Shown one piece after another: positions 1 through 10,224 of a stretch of DNA of 44,248 nucleotides; position 1 is the stretch's first letter, and each line of letters opens with the position of its first letter. The stretch comes from an uncultured Bacteroidales bacterium (GTDB lineage: Bacteria; Bacteroidota; Bacteroidia; Bacteroidales; WCHB1-69). A program made the position numbers and the translations under genes. The notes beneath the pieces were generated by a model. It was not told where the DNA came from and searched no databases. It saw nothing but the letters and a program-made list of their open reading frames with translations. The stretch is from assembly GCA_900315705.1 (NCBI GenBank), contig ONAB01000024.1, forward strand, positions 1 to 44,248. The letters are read 5' to 3'.

Positions 1-93
1 CTCGAGAAATACCCGACGGCCTCCTATCAGCTGCGTATCCTCAACAAGGATATGTTGCTGAAGACCTTCAAGATCGTCAAACACGCAATGTAA
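1..93 (+). CDS. C-terminal end of a secreted protein, probable T9SS sorting tail (5' truncated)
   Basis: Only the last 30 codons lie in the window, ending at a TAA at 91-93. The residues (SYQLRILNKDMLLKTFKIVKH near the end) have the alternating hydrophobic beta pattern and closing Lys-rich strand of a type A sorting domain of the type IX secretion system, which directs proteins through the Bacteroidota outer membrane. The body of the protein and its function cannot be seen. The assignment to a T9SS tail is by pattern only, because the diagnostic NPxxG-like strand would lie upstream of the window. Confidence 0.55.
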   Translation, partial: LEKYPTASYQLRILNKDMLLKTFKIVKHAM

Positions 94-114
94 TATCGAC
101 GGTTTATGAAGGGG

Positions 115-136
115 ATTCCGCGCTGATGTGCGGAAT
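115..136 (+). terminator. Weak hairpin between the truncated gene and the giant surface-protein gene
   Basis: ATTCCGC (115-121) pairs with GCGGAAT (130-136) around an 8-nt loop, 22 bases after the upstream stop codon. No T-run follows, so it is a poor intrinsic terminator. It may be an mRNA 3'-end stem or chance. Confidence 0.25.
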
Positions 137-177
137 TGTGCATTGGAAAATATAATGTTTAATAAAAATACACTGTT

Positions 178-3100
178 ATGAAAAAGATTTTTACCTTTTT
201 GTTTGTGATGATGCTCACGTTGGCGTCGCTGTTTGCACAGGCGCCGCAGAAGATGAGCTATCAGGCGGTGGTGCGCAACAGCAACAACGCCTTGGTGACG
301 GAGCAGAATGTTTCCGTCCGTTTGTCCATTTTGCAGGGCAGCGCCACGGGTGCGGCGGTCTATACGGAGACGCACACGGCGACGACAAACGTGAACGGCC
401 TGCTCACGGTTGAGGTGGGAGGCGGTAACTCCAGCCAGAACTTCAGCCAGATTCCTTGGGGCAATGGTCCGTTCTATCTGAAGTCTGAAATTGACCCGAA
501 TGGCGGGGTGAACTACAGTATCGAGAGCGTGCAGCAATTGCTGAGCGTTCCGTACGCATTGTACGCCGGCAGCGCGGGCAATGTGCCCGCCTTCGCGGTG
601 ACGCCCACCGACACGGGCTATGTGTTGGTGCTGACGCTGCCGAATGGCACGACTCAGAGCTATGTACTTCGTCACGGCCAGGATGGCGCACAAGGCCCCG
701 CGGGTCCTGCGGGTCCCCAAGGTACTCAAGGTCCTGCCGGTCCTGCTGGTCCTGCCGGCCAAGACGGCACGAACGGCTTCTCGCCCATCATAGTGACTAC
801 TCCCACAGCCACTGGCACACAAGTTACCATCACGGACGCCAGCGGCCCACACACCTTCAATATCCAAAACGGCCAGGATGGTGCCAACGGCACGAATGGC
901 CAAGACGGTCGTGGCATTCTGACCATCACAGGTCCGGTGTCCAGCGGTCTGAACGACACTTACACCATCAACTTTACCGATGGAACTTCTACCAATTTTG
1001 TGGTGCATAATGGTGCCGCCGGTGCTACCGGCGCCACAGGTCCTGCCGGTCCCACCGGTGCTCCTGGCGCAGCTGGTGCCAACGGACGCGGTATCACCAG
1101 CATCTCCGGTCCGGTCTCCAGTGGTTTGAACGATACCTATACCATCAACTATTCCGATGGATCCACTTCCACTTTCACTGTGCATAACGGTGCCAACGGT
1201 ACGAACGGTACCAATGGTACGAACGGCGCCGATGGTCAGGACGGTTTCTCTCCCATTGTAACGACTGCTTCTTCCTCTCTTGGCACGGTGGTGACCATTA
1301 CCGACGCTGACGGTCCCCACACTTTCACCATCCATAACGGTGCGCAGGGCCCTGCCGGCACCAACGGCACCAACGGTCAGGATGGTATCTCGCCTACTGT
1401 GGCCACATTCACTGCTGGTGACAGCACGGTGGTGACCATTACCGATGCCAACGGTCCCCACTCTTTTACATTGCACAATGGCCAACAGGGTCCCCAGGGT
1501 TTACAAGGCCCGCAAGGTAATCCCGGTGCTAATGGTACGAACGGCACCAACGGCACCAATGGCCAGGACGGTCGCGGTATCGTGAACATCACTGGCCCGG
1601 TGAGTTCGGGCAATGTGGATACCTACACCATCAACTATACCGATGGTACCAATAGCACCTTCACGGTGACCAACGGTATTGACGGCACAGCTGCTGCTGC
1701 CGGCAACGGTATTGCCAGCATCACCGGTCCGGTGTCCAGCGGTTTGACGGATACTTATACCATCCACTTCACTGACGGTACCACCACCACTTTCGTGGTG
1801 ACCAACGGTGCTCCCGGCACCAACGGTACGAATGGTCAGGACGGTCGCGGCATCCAGAACATCACAGGTCCTGCCACCAGTGGTTTGAATGATACCTATA
1901 CTATTCATTATACAGACGGCACCACCACCACCTTCACGGTGAAAAATGGTGCTGACGGCACCAATGGTACCAACGGTACGAACGGTACCAACGGCACGAA
2001 TGGTCAGGACGGTCGTGGCATCCAGAATATCACGGGTCCTGTGACCAGCGGTTTGAATGATACCTATACTATTAATTATACTGATGGCACCACCTCCACC
2101 TTCACGGTAAAGAATGGTGCCGCAGGCGCCACGGGTCCTGCCGGTCCTACCGGCTTAACCGGTGCCACGGGCAATGGCATCCAGTCCATCACCAAGACTG
2201 GCACCGTTGGCAATGTGGACACCTACACCATCACTTACACCGACGGCAACACCTTCTCTTACGATGTGACCAATGGCGCCAACGGTGCAGACGGTGTCTC
2301 CCCGACGGTAACGGCTACCGCTGCCGGTTCCAACATCATCATCACAGTGGTGGACGGTTCGGGCACCCACAACTATCCTATCCCCACCACAAGCGGTGAT
2401 GTGACGCAAGTGCCTGTTGACTGGAACGCCACCACAGGTGTTTCAGCCATTCTCAACAAGCCCACGGTGGTGAGCGCCTTCACCAACGATGCCGGTTATA
2501 TCACGGCGGCAGACGTGCCCGCCCAGGTGAACGCCGACTGGAATGCCACGAGCGGCAAGGCTGAGATTCTCAACAAGCCGAACCTCGCCCCCGTGGCCAC
2601 TTCTGGCCAATACAGCGACTTGACCGGCACGCCCACCATCCCCGCCGAGCAGGTGAACGCCGACTGGAACGCCACCACCGGCAAAGCTGAGATTCTCAAC
2701 AAGCCGACCCTCGCCCCCGTGGCCATCAGCGGTGACTGGAGTGACCTGAACGGCACGCCCACCATCCCTGCCGAGCAGGTGAATGCCGACTGGAACGCCA
2801 CCTCCGGCAAGGCCGAGATTCTCAACAAGCCGACCATCCCAACGGTGAACGACGCTACGCTGACCATCAAGCAGGACGGCACCGTAATGGGTACTTTCAC
2901 GGCCAACCAAGGCACCAACCAGACTATTGAGTTAACCTCTCCCGCTCCTGAATACCAGATTCTGAGCATGCGTCACGATACCATCTTCCTGACCAATGGC
3001 GGTTTTGTGAAGATTACCTGGGATAGCATCTCTGAAAAACCGGAATTCGCCCCTGTCGCCCTCGGCGGTAACTACAGCGACTTGACCGGCACCCCGACGA

Positions 3101-6100
3101 TTCCCAGCAAGACGAGCGATCTGATAAACGACGATGGCTTTATCACGCTCTCCGATATCCCCGCACAGGTGCAGGCCGACTGGGAGGAGACCGACAACTC
3201 TTCTGCTTCATATATCCTGCACAAGCCGACGATTCCCACCGTGCCTACCAGTTTAAGCGACTTGAGCAATGACCCGGGGTTCATCACCGCATCTGATGTG
3301 GAACCCCAGGTGCAGGCCGACTGGGAGGAGGCCGATGCCACTTCCAAGGCGTACATCCAGCACAAACCCGATATGAGTCAATACCTCACCACTGCCAGCA
3401 TGAGCAACTATGTGACCAAGACGGAAGACGAGACTGTGGGCGGAGACAAGACTTTTACAGGTGATGTGACTTTAGGTGGCGACAACGTGGTGTCTGCCAC
3501 GGGTAGTCTGGAAGTTCCCTCCGTACTCGACAATGTGGGTACCGACGGAACCCTTAACCTCTCCTCCTCCACCGGCACCGGCGACTGTGAGCAGGCAGTA
3601 AACTTCTGCGACTTGCAAAACGTGTATAATAGCATCCTCGCCAAGTTCAATGAACTCAATGACCAGATTGACGAACTTTTGGACAGCATCAAAGACCTCA
3701 ATAAGCAACTCACCATCCCGAAGGACGGCGAAGCCTGCCCCAATTCCCCGACTGTGAGCGACAATGACGGCAATACCTACTCCACCGTTCGTATCGGTAA
3801 CCAGTGCTGGATGAGAGAGAACCTGAGAACTACCAAAAGAACAGACGGCACCAAAATGACCTTGAATGCATCCGGGAGTGCATCAAGACCATACTATAAG
3901 AATCCTGCCGGCGGCGCTTCTGAAGTTCCCGTTCAAGGATATGTGTACAATTATGTAGCTGCATCTGACAGTTTATTATCCTTCGCTACGGAACAGATAC
4001 GGGGTATTTGTCCTCCGGGTTGGCATATACCCACTTATGCCGATTGGACTGAATTAATTACTTATATGGGAACTAAGGAGGAATACAAGTGTAGTGGTAA
4101 CAGCACTCAAATTGCCAAAGCCTTAAGTTCTCCTTTGTATTGGCCGTCAAGTTCATCAACTTGTACTGTGGGTAACAATCCCGAAGACAACAATGCTTCT
4201 GGTTTCTCATCTGTTCCTGCATGGGGTTCATCTCAGTGTTATTATTGGACATCTGAAAATGGCAGATATACTTATTGGTCTAATACTAATAACGATGTTT
4301 CCAGGTCCCAAACTTCTTATTTGAGTAATTACCGCAGTATCCGTTGTTTGCGTGACAATTCCAACGGCGAACCTAACACGGTGAATGCTCCCACGGTGGA
4401 GACTATTGACAGTGTAAGGAATGTGACCCAAAACGATGCTTGGATATTGGGTGGTAAGATTACCGACAACGGCGGTATGCCTATCACGCTATACGGTTTT
4501 GTGGTGGGCACTTCCACATCTGTTACTTATGGTACGGCTGTTGCAAAGACTTCCTGGACAGGAAATCCTTCGTTGCCCAAGACAATGTCGGGCGCTACTA
4601 TCCACGGTCTCAGCACCAACACCCAATACTATTATCGTGCTTTTGCAGTCAATAATATTGACACAGCCTATGGCGAGGCCAAGGCCTTCCATACGGTGGA
4701 GGACGGTCAACCCTGTCCGGGTTTGGCCACCGTTACCGACATTGACGGCAACACCTACAATACCGTGATGATTGGCAGCCAGTGCTGGCTCAAAGAGAAT
4801 ATGAAGACCACCCGGACAGCCAACAATATGCCGCTGGTATCCAGCACCATAGCCACTACCGAAAAACCCTACTACACTACTCCCACCACTAATCCCAGTA
4901 TCGCTGGTTTGGCCTACAACTGGGCTGCTGCTATGGGGTATGCTGGTGCTTCTGCCGTAAGCTCCAACCCGAGTGGTGTGATGGGTATCTGTCCTGCAGG
5001 CTGGCACGTGCCCAGCAATGCTGAATTCCAAGATCTCGTCAATTATGTGAATAGCCATTCTGAATACCAATGCAATGGAACAAACGGATACATCGCAAAG
5101 GCCTTGGCCTCCACTACGGGATGGGGAACTTCTTCTACTACTTGTAATGTAGGTAACACCCCAGACAACAACAATGCCACGGGCTTCTCTTTGGTGAGAA
5201 ATGCCGGTATTTATGCAGAGTTGTGGTCAACCAGCAAAAACGACTGGTATATGTCTAGCAGTGATAATACTTTTACATATTCAAGTGAAGACGAAAGTGA
5301 ATTTTTCGGTGTCCGCTGTCTGAAGGATGCCACTACGACGGCCACCTTCCCGAAGTTGCCCAAAGTGGTGATTGACAATGTGGGTAATTCCACCGAGACC
5401 AGTTACTTAAAGTCTGTGACCGCTCACGTGGTTAATCAGGGCAGCTCTGCTGTCACCGGAAGATACATTATATGCACCCCTGACAGTGTGGTTTACAATC
5501 CTCTTGAGATTTTAGTGTATTTGCTCGGCGGTCAGGTGTTTACGGATAATGTGGCCACCAATTGTGTCACAAAGTCCGCATTGGAAGCCAATAAAACCTA
5601 TTACATTCGCGCTTATGCCGCGAACAGCGAGGGTTGGTCTTTCAGCGATGCAGTGGCCTTTACCACTCCTGCCGAAGGTTTGAAGTGCCCTGGCACCCCC
5701 ACGGTGTCTGACCAGAACAGCAACAGCTATCCTACAGTGCAGATTGGCACACAATGTTGGATGGCCCAGAATTTGCGCAGCACCACCTATCCTGGCGGCG
5801 GTGCCATTTCTTATTACAATCCGACCTCCTATAACAACAACTATGGACGCCTCTACAACGTGGCCTCCACCACCCGCAATATGACTTCCACAGGCAGTCT
5901 GCAGGGCGTGTGCCCCACGGGTTGGCACGTACCCACCTCGGCAGAATTCAATGTTCTCCATAATTACTTAAAGAGTCAGGCTGCTTATAAGTGTGGCAGC
6001 GGATCCTCCGCCATTGCCAAGTCTTTGGCCTCTACTTCCGGCTGGACTGCAAGTTCCACAACTTGTCAAGTGGGCAACGATCAAGCCGGCAATAACGCTT

Positions 6101-8346
6101 CTGGCTTCAATGCTTGGCCAGCAGGTGTCCATGATGGCTCTTCTGCTAATTTCCAAGGTGAATTGGTTGCTTTCCAAACCACGACTGACACGCGTTATAT
6201 CATAAGATATGACAGAGACTATATGACCAGTTGGGCTCCATCAGCTTCGTATTATTATTCTGTGCGTTGTCTTAAGGGTGCCACGCCGCCTTCTGTGGGT
6301 ACCGGAAATGTCAGTGCCAAGGCTTACAACAGCGCCACTGTGGAGGGTAATCTCTACACCGACGGTATCAATACCACTTTCGATGCCTCTTCCGTGACGC
6401 AAATGGGTATTTGTTATGCTCCTGCCTCCACGACCACTTCACCTACCATTTCCAACAGCAAGAAAACGGTGACGGTGGCAGAGGGTAACTTTACCGCTAC
6501 CCTTACCGGTCTTACTAAGGGTACCACTTATTGGTATCGTGCTTATGCGACCAATGCCAATGGTACTCAGTATGGCGAGGCAAAGAGTTTTACCACCAGC
6601 AAACCGGCAACAGTGTCAATAGTAAAATCGTACACTAACAAGACGAACACCTCTATTACACTTTACGCCAATGTGGGTGCACCCAGCAGCGACGTGACCA
6701 TTAGCAACAGAGTACTCCTTATTGAGGAACAGAACAGTTCTGGTTCCTGGAATTACTTAACGAGTGGCACGGTGTCTGGTTCTGGTACGGGACAATACTC
6801 CTACAATTTCACCGGACTGACCGCCGGCACCAAGTATCGTGTATATGCACGCGTGAATCAAACTTTACCGGGTTACAGCGGTACTTACTATGCTTATTCC
6901 TACGATTCCGACAACCAAGGCCTCGAAAATGGTTACTACTACTTCCAGTTGGGCACCAAAGCGAGTGTCTCTACAACAGGTGTAACATACCAAGGTGACG
7001 ACAAGACCAGTATGTATTTCAATTTGACAGGTAACCTCAGCAATGCCGGCACACCCGTCATCACAGAAAAAGGATTTGTGTATAGTTCATCCGTAAGTAA
7101 TCCCAAGTTGAACACATCTTCTTGCTATAAGGTAACGGTGAGTGGTACTTCAACGGGATCGTTTTCCTATTCTCTTTTAAGAAGTGCAATTAACACAAAG
7201 TATTATGTGAAAGCATACGCCATCAACGCTTTGGACACGGTGTATGGAACTGTTACCACCTTTACCACTCACGACTATCCTAATGTGTATTTGAGTGATA
7301 ATTATTCCAACGCCTATTATTATAATTCAGAGGTGACCGATACAACGATGAGAATGAAAGGCGAATTCCAAACTGTAAGTTCCTCTGCTACATCCGGTGG
7401 ATGTGAAGCATGTTATTCTCAAGGTTTTGTCTTTTCCACCTCCCCGATGTCTATAACTGATGCCAATACCACCTCAGCAGGTATCAACAGCAGTCATGCA
7501 CCTACTACCTTCGGTACGGTTCGATACACTACGGGTGGCGCCTTTACCATTGGTCAAGGCAATACATACACCGTCAACGGAACAAGCTATACTAATTCTC
7601 CGCTCTCATCTAACACAAAGTACTATGTCCGTGCTTGGGCAAGAAGTGCTGCGGGTTACACGTATAGCGAGGAACGTGTGGTCAGAACAAAAATCAACTG
7701 TAACAAGAACAGTTATAGTAGTGCAGCCAGAACCCTTCACGATCAGGATGGCAACACGTATTACACGGTTAAAATCGGTTCCCAGTGCTGGATGAAGAGC
7801 AATCTTAGGGCTACGCACTACGACGATGCAATTGACCAGTGGGAAAATGGCGTTGGAGGTTTTTACGATGGTGATAGTTCCAAATATACTCCCATTGCAA
7901 AACAGACGAGCAACGTCGTTTCTACGAGTACCGCTTACTACTATTTCCCGAACAGTAATTCTACCAACGCCTCCTCTTATGGTCTTCTCTATAACTGGAT
8001 TGCCGCTACCAAAAATGGAAGCACCAACTATAGCGGCGGACAGGTTCGTGGTGCTTGTCCGCGTGGCTGGCACGTTCCTTCCTACAGCGAGTTGAACACG
8101 TTGAATACCAGCCTGAATAATTCCAGTAACATCTCCACATTCAGCCCGCAATATGCCGGAGAATTGGTCAGTGGCAGCGGCAGCCCCAATTATGCACTCT
8201 TCCAAACCTATATGTATATGTGGAGTTCACAAGACGTTACAACTCCTTATTATTTGTATCTTAATAATACGGCATCCCACGGTGTAGCCTCTTCCTCCTC
8301 CGTTAACAAGGGTACTGCTATGTCCGTCCGCTGCGTGCAAGACTAA
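178..8346 (+). CDS. Giant modular surface protein: collagen-like linkers, tail-fibre-like repeats, four FISUMP domains
   Basis: 2722 residues. A signal peptide (MKKIFTFLFVMMLTLASLFA) is followed by an N-terminal beta module to about residue 135. Residues about 170-740 alternate collagen-type Gly-X-Y or GTNGTNG linkers with about eleven copies of a 30-37-residue module, typically GRGIxxITGPVSSGL then DTYTIxYTDGT and FxVxNG. Residues about 745-1070 hold repeats of the DWNATSGKAEILNKP type, seen in phage tail-fibre-like proteins. FISUMP domains (DGNTYxTVxIGxQCWMxxNL ... CPxGWHxPT ... RCL) lie at about 1185-1394, 1512-1716, 1837-2032 and 2509-2722, separated by fibronectin-III-like segments ending in TKYYVRAYA-type strands. 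The protein ends in a FISUMP domain, and no T9SS tail is visible. Probably a surface adhesin or extended fibre; the ligand is unknown. DNA in the collagen part is highly repetitive, so the copy number may vary between strains or assemblies. Confidence 0.85.
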   Translation: MKKIFTFLFVMMLTLASLFAQAPQKMSYQAVVRNSNNALVTEQNVSVRLSILQGSATGAAVYTETHTATTNVNGLLTVEVGGGNSSQNFSQIPWGNGPFYLKSEIDPNGGVNYSIESVQQLLSVPYALYAGSAGNVPAFAVTPTDTGYVLVLTLPNGTTQSYVLRHGQDGAQGPAGPAGPQGTQGPAGPAGPAGQDGTNGFSPIIVTTPTATGTQVTITDASGPHTFNIQNGQDGANGTNGQDGRGILTITGPVSSGLNDTYTINFTDGTSTNFVVHNGAAGATGATGPAGPTGAPGAAGANGRGITSISGPVSSGLNDTYTINYSDGSTSTFTVHNGANGTNGTNGTNGADGQDGFSPIVTTASSSLGTVVTITDADGPHTFTIHNGAQGPAGTNGTNGQDGISPTVATFTAGDSTVVTITDANGPHSFTLHNGQQGPQGLQGPQGNPGANGTNGTNGTNGQDGRGIVNITGPVSSGNVDTYTINYTDGTNSTFTVTNGIDGTAAAAGNGIASITGPVSSGLTDTYTIHFTDGTTTTFVVTNGAPGTNGTNGQDGRGIQNITGPATSGLNDTYTIHYTDGTTTTFTVKNGADGTNGTNGTNGTNGTNGQDGRGIQNITGPVTSGLNDTYTINYTDGTTSTFTVKNGAAGATGPAGPTGLTGATGNGIQSITKTGTVGNVDTYTITYTDGNTFSYDVTNGANGADGVSPTVTATAAGSNIIITVVDGSGTHNYPIPTTSGDVTQVPVDWNATTGVSAILNKPTVVSAFTNDAGYITAADVPAQVNADWNATSGKAEILNKPNLAPVATSGQYSDLTGTPTIPAEQVNADWNATTGKAEILNKPTLAPVAISGDWSDLNGTPTIPAEQVNADWNATSGKAEILNKPTIPTVNDATLTIKQDGTVMGTFTANQGTNQTIELTSPAPEYQILSMRHDTIFLTNGGFVKITWDSISEKPEFAPVALGGNYSDLTGTPTIPSKTSDLINDDGFITLSDIPAQVQADWEETDNSSASYILHKPTIPTVPTSLSDLSNDPGFITASDVEPQVQADWEEADATSKAYIQHKPDMSQYLTTASMSNYVTKTEDETVGGDKTFTGDVTLGGDNVVSATGSLEVPSVLDNVGTDGTLNLSSSTGTGDCEQAVNFCDLQNVYNSILAKFNELNDQIDELLDSIKDLNKQLTIPKDGEACPNSPTVSDNDGNTYSTVRIGNQCWMRENLRTTKRTDGTKMTLNASGSASRPYYKNPAGGASEVPVQGYVYNYVAASDSLLSFATEQIRGICPPGWHIPTYADWTELITYMGTKEEYKCSGNSTQIAKALSSPLYWPSSSSTCTVGNNPEDNNASGFSSVPAWGSSQCYYWTSENGRYTYWSNTNNDVSRSQTSYLSNYRSIRCLRDNSNGEPNTVNAPTVETIDSVRNVTQNDAWILGGKITDNGGMPITLYGFVVGTSTSVTYGTAVAKTSWTGNPSLPKTMSGATIHGLSTNTQYYYRAFAVNNIDTAYGEAKAFHTVEDGQPCPGLATVTDIDGNTYNTVMIGSQCWLKENMKTTRTANNMPLVSSTIATTEKPYYTTPTTNPSIAGLAYNWAAAMGYAGASAVSSNPSGVMGICPAGWHVPSNAEFQDLVNYVNSHSEYQCNGTNGYIAKALASTTGWGTSSTTCNVGNTPDNNNATGFSLVRNAGIYAELWSTSKNDWYMSSSDNTFTYSSEDESEFFGVRCLKDATTTATFPKLPKVVIDNVGNSTETSYLKSVTAHVVNQGSSAVTGRYIICTPDSVVYNPLEILVYLLGGQVFTDNVATNCVTKSALEANKTYYIRAYAANSEGWSFSDAVAFTTPAEGLKCPGTPTVSDQNSNSYPTVQIGTQCWMAQNLRSTTYPGGGAISYYNPTSYNNNYGRLYNVASTTRNMTSTGSLQGVCPTGWHVPTSAEFNVLHNYLKSQAAYKCGSGSSAIAKSLASTSGWTASSTTCQVGNDQAGNNASGFNAWPAGVHDGSSANFQGELVAFQTTTDTRYIIRYDRDYMTSWAPSASYYYSVRCLKGATPPSVGTGNVSAKAYNSATVEGNLYTDGINTTFDASSVTQMGICYAPASTTTSPTISNSKKTVTVAEGNFTATLTGLTKGTTYWYRAYATNANGTQYGEAKSFTTSKPATVSIVKSYTNKTNTSITLYANVGAPSSDVTISNRVLLIEEQNSSGSWNYLTSGTVSGSGTGQYSYNFTGLTAGTKYRVYARVNQTLPGYSGTYYAYSYDSDNQGLENGYYYFQLGTKASVSTTGVTYQGDDKTSMYFNLTGNLSNAGTPVITEKGFVYSSSVSNPKLNTSSCYKVTVSGTSTGSFSYSLLRSAINTKYYVKAYAINALDTVYGTVTTFTTHDYPNVYLSDNYSNAYYYNSEVTDTTMRMKGEFQTVSSSATSGGCEACYSQGFVFSTSPMSITDANTTSAGINSSHAPTTFGTVRYTTGGAFTIGQGNTYTVNGTSYTNSPLSSNTKYYVRAWARSAAGYTYSEERVVRTKINCNKNSYSSAARTLHDQDGNTYYTVKIGSQCWMKSNLRATHYDDAIDQWENGVGGFYDGDSSKYTPIAKQTSNVVSTSTAYYYFPNSNSTNASSYGLLYNWIAATKNGSTNYSGGQVRGACPRGWHVPSYSELNTLNTSLNNSSNISTFSPQYAGELVSGSGSPNYALFQTYMYMWSSQDVTTPYYLYLNNTASHGVASSSSVNKGTAMSVRCVQD

Positions 8347-8380
8347 CCCTCCAATCTGATTCTACAATAACATATTATAA

Positions 8381-8416
8381 CAAAACGGCTTTCCCAAAAG
8401 GGAGGCCGTTTTTTTT
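8381..8416 (+). terminator. Intrinsic terminator of the giant surface-protein gene
   Basis: AAAACGGC (8382-8389) pairs with GCCGTTTT (from 8405). The stem is extended inside by TTCCC/GGGAG and closed over an A-rich loop, and an uninterrupted run of eight T follows. It sits 35 bases after the stop codon. Confidence 0.85.
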
Positions 8417-8421
8417 AGGTG

Positions 8422-8450
8422 GTAGAGCCGCCACAATGTGACGGCTCTAC
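8422..8450. repeat. Short palindromic repeat, GTAGAG...CTCTAC type
   Basis: GTAGAGCCG (8422-8430) and CGGCTCTAC (8442-8450) are perfect 9-bp inverted arms. The 11-nt loop contains CACAATGTG, itself an inverted repeat. It lies directly after a terminator and before the guaA promoter. It resembles the palindrome at 34781-34809 (GTA...GAGACGCAAT / ATTGCGTCTC TAC), suggesting one dispersed family. Confidence 0.6.
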
Positions 8451-8493
8451 ATTTATTGGTTATGTAAAAAACGTTTTTTTTTGAAAAAAATAC

Positions 8494-8501
8494 TACCTTT
8501 G
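8494..8501 (+). promoter_or_regulatory. Bacteroidota -7 box of guaA
   Basis: TACCTTTG followed by CACCC fits the TAnnTTTG consensus and lies 26 bases before the guaA ATG. The upstream -33 region is T-rich without a clear TTTG at the usual 19-21 bp spacing. Confidence 0.65.
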
Positions 8502-8527
8502 CACCCTCAAAAAACAAGCCCCCCCCT

Positions 8528-10132
8528 ATGGAGAAAATCATCATTCTTGACTTCGGTTCCCAAACCACACAACTCATCGGCCGCCGGGTCCGTGAACTCG
8601 ATATGTTCTGCGAAATCGTGCCCTATAACAAATTCCCGCACAACGACCCCGACGTCATCGGCGTCATCCTCAGCGGCTCGCCCTTCAGCGTCTATGACGA
8701 GAAGGCCTTCCAGGTAGATCTCTCCGCCATCCGCGGACGCCTGCCCATCCTCGGCATCTGCTACGGCGCCCAGTATATGGCCCACACCAACGGCGGACGC
8801 GTGGAACCCGCCGGCAGCCGCGAGTACGGCCGCGCCAACCTCGCCGCCTTCGACCACGACAACCCGCTGCTCCAAGGCCTCGACGAGCATACCCAAGTGT
8901 GGATGAGCCACGGCGACACCATCACCAAACTTCCCGACAACTGCCGGAAGATTGCCTCCACCGACAAGGTGGAAAATGCCGCCTACCAGTTTGAGAACGA
9001 GAAAGTGTGGGGCGTGCAGTTCCACCCCGAAGTGTTCCACACCACCCAGGGCACCCAACTGCTCAAGAACTTCGTGGTGGGCATCTGCGGTGGCCACCAG
9101 ACTTGGAGCCCCGCCTCCTTCGTGGACACCACCGTGGCCGAACTGAAACAGCAAATCGGCAACGACCGCGTCATCCTCGGCCTCTCCGGCGGCGTAGATT
9201 CTTCCGTGTGCGCCGTATTGCTCAACCGCGCCATCGGCAAAAACCTCACCTGCATCTTCGTCGATCACGGCCTGCTCCGCAAAAACGAGTTCGAGAATGT
9301 GATGCGCGACTATGAGGGTCTCGGCCTCAACGTCATCGGCGTGGATGCCAGCGAGAAGTTCTTCCGTGAACTGGAAGGCGTCACTGAACCCGAGCGCAAG
9401 CGCAAAATCATCGGCGCCAGCTTCATCGATGTGTTTAACGCCGAAGCCCAGAAAATCACCGACGCCAAATGGCTTGCCCAAGGCACCATCTACCCCGACC
9501 GCATCGAGAGCCTCAGCATCACCGGGATGGTCATCAAGAGCCATCATAATGTGGGCGGACTGCCCGAGAAAATGCACCTCCAGCTCTGCGAGCCGCTGAA
9601 GTGGCTGTTCAAGGACGAGGTGCGCCGCGTGGGACGCCAACTCGGGATGCCCGAACACCTCATCACCCGCCATCCCTTCCCCGGCCCCGGCCTCGCCGTG
9701 CGCATTCTCGGCGATATCACCCGCGACAAGGTGCGCATCCTCCAGGATGCCGATGACATCTTCATCCAGGGGCTGCGCGACTGGAAGGTGAAACTCTCCG
9801 GCGAGGAGGCCCGCAAAGTACTCGCCGCCGGTGTGCCCGCCAATATGAGCAACGGCGAAATCGAGGTTTCCCTCTACGACCAGATCTGGCAGGCCGGCGT
9901 CATCCTGCTGCCCATCAAGAGCGTGGGCGTGATGGGCGACGAGCGCACCTACGAGCGTGCCGTGGCCCTGCGCGCCGTCACCAGCACCGACGCAATGACC
10001 GCCGACTGGGCCCACCTGCCCTACGAGTTTATGGCCAAGGTTTCCAACGACATCATCAACAAAGTCAAGGGCGTCAACCGCGTCTGCTACGACATCAGCT
10101 CCAAACCGCCCGCCACGATTGAATGGGAATAA
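8528..10132 (+). CDS. guaA: GMP synthase (glutamine-hydrolysing)
   Basis: Amidates XMP to GMP using ATP and glutamine, the last step of de novo GMP synthesis in the cytosol. The 534 residues have the expected two-part layout. The N-terminal class I glutamine amidotransferase has the nucleophile elbow [10 protein letters not shown] (Cys in the motif), and its His/Glu appear in [10 protein letters not shown]. The C-terminal ATP pyrophosphatase has the PP-loop [10 protein letters not shown] at about residue 218, and the dimerisation domain ends KPPATIEWE. The start is the first ATG after a good -7 box. The coding strand is visibly richer in C than G, as for a gene read against the replication fork. 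It is flanked by unrelated genes and probably monocistronic. Confidence 0.97.
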   Translation: MEKIIILDFGSQTTQLIGRRVRELDMFCEIVPYNKFPHNDPDVIGVILSGSPFSVYDEKAFQVDLSAIRGRLPILGICYGAQYMAHTNGGRVEPAGSREYGRANLAAFDHDNPLLQGLDEHTQVWMSHGDTITKLPDNCRKIASTDKVENAAYQFENEKVWGVQFHPEVFHTTQGTQLLKNFVVGICGGHQTWSPASFVDTTVAELKQQIGNDRVILGLSGGVDSSVCAVLLNRAIGKNLTCIFVDHGLLRKNEFENVMRDYEGLGLNVIGVDASEKFFRELEGVTEPERKRKIIGASFIDVFNAEAQKITDAKWLAQGTIYPDRIESLSITGMVIKSHHNVGGLPEKMHLQLCEPLKWLFKDEVRRVGRQLGMPEHLITRHPFPGPGLAVRILGDITRDKVRILQDADDIFIQGLRDWKVKLSGEEARKVLAAGVPANMSNGEIEVSLYDQIWQAGVILLPIKSVGVMGDERTYERAVALRAVTSTDAMTADWAHLPYEFMAKVSNDIINKVKGVNRVCYDISSKPPATIEWE

Positions 10133-10165
10133 AAACAGAGGTTTGTGGTGAATAGTTGAGAAATT

Positions 10166-10219
10166 AAAATTATTTGGCGACGAAATGTATTTTTAGTATC
10201 TTTGCCGCCAAATAATTTT
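10166..10219 (+). promoter_or_regulatory. Promoter enclosed by a perfect 14-bp inverted repeat (probable operator)
   Basis: AAAATTATTTGGCG (10166-10179) and CGCCAAATAATTTT (10206-10219) are exact reverse complements separated by 26 bp. The left arm carries the -33 element TTTG (10173-10176). After a 20-bp spacer comes the -7 box TATCTTTG (10197-10204), which ends just before the right arm, and the right arm covers the expected transcription start. This geometry suits a dimeric repressor site, or a stem at the very 5' end of the mRNA. The ATG follows at 10225. Confidence 0.75.
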
Positions 10220-10224
10220 CATAT

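Noticed and set aside
8507-10015. 502-codon open frame antisense to guaA
   Set aside because: Its translation is low-complexity (Gly/Ala/His/Val-rich) and lacks motifs, while guaA on the other strand is a full canonical protein. It is a shadow caused by codon bias.
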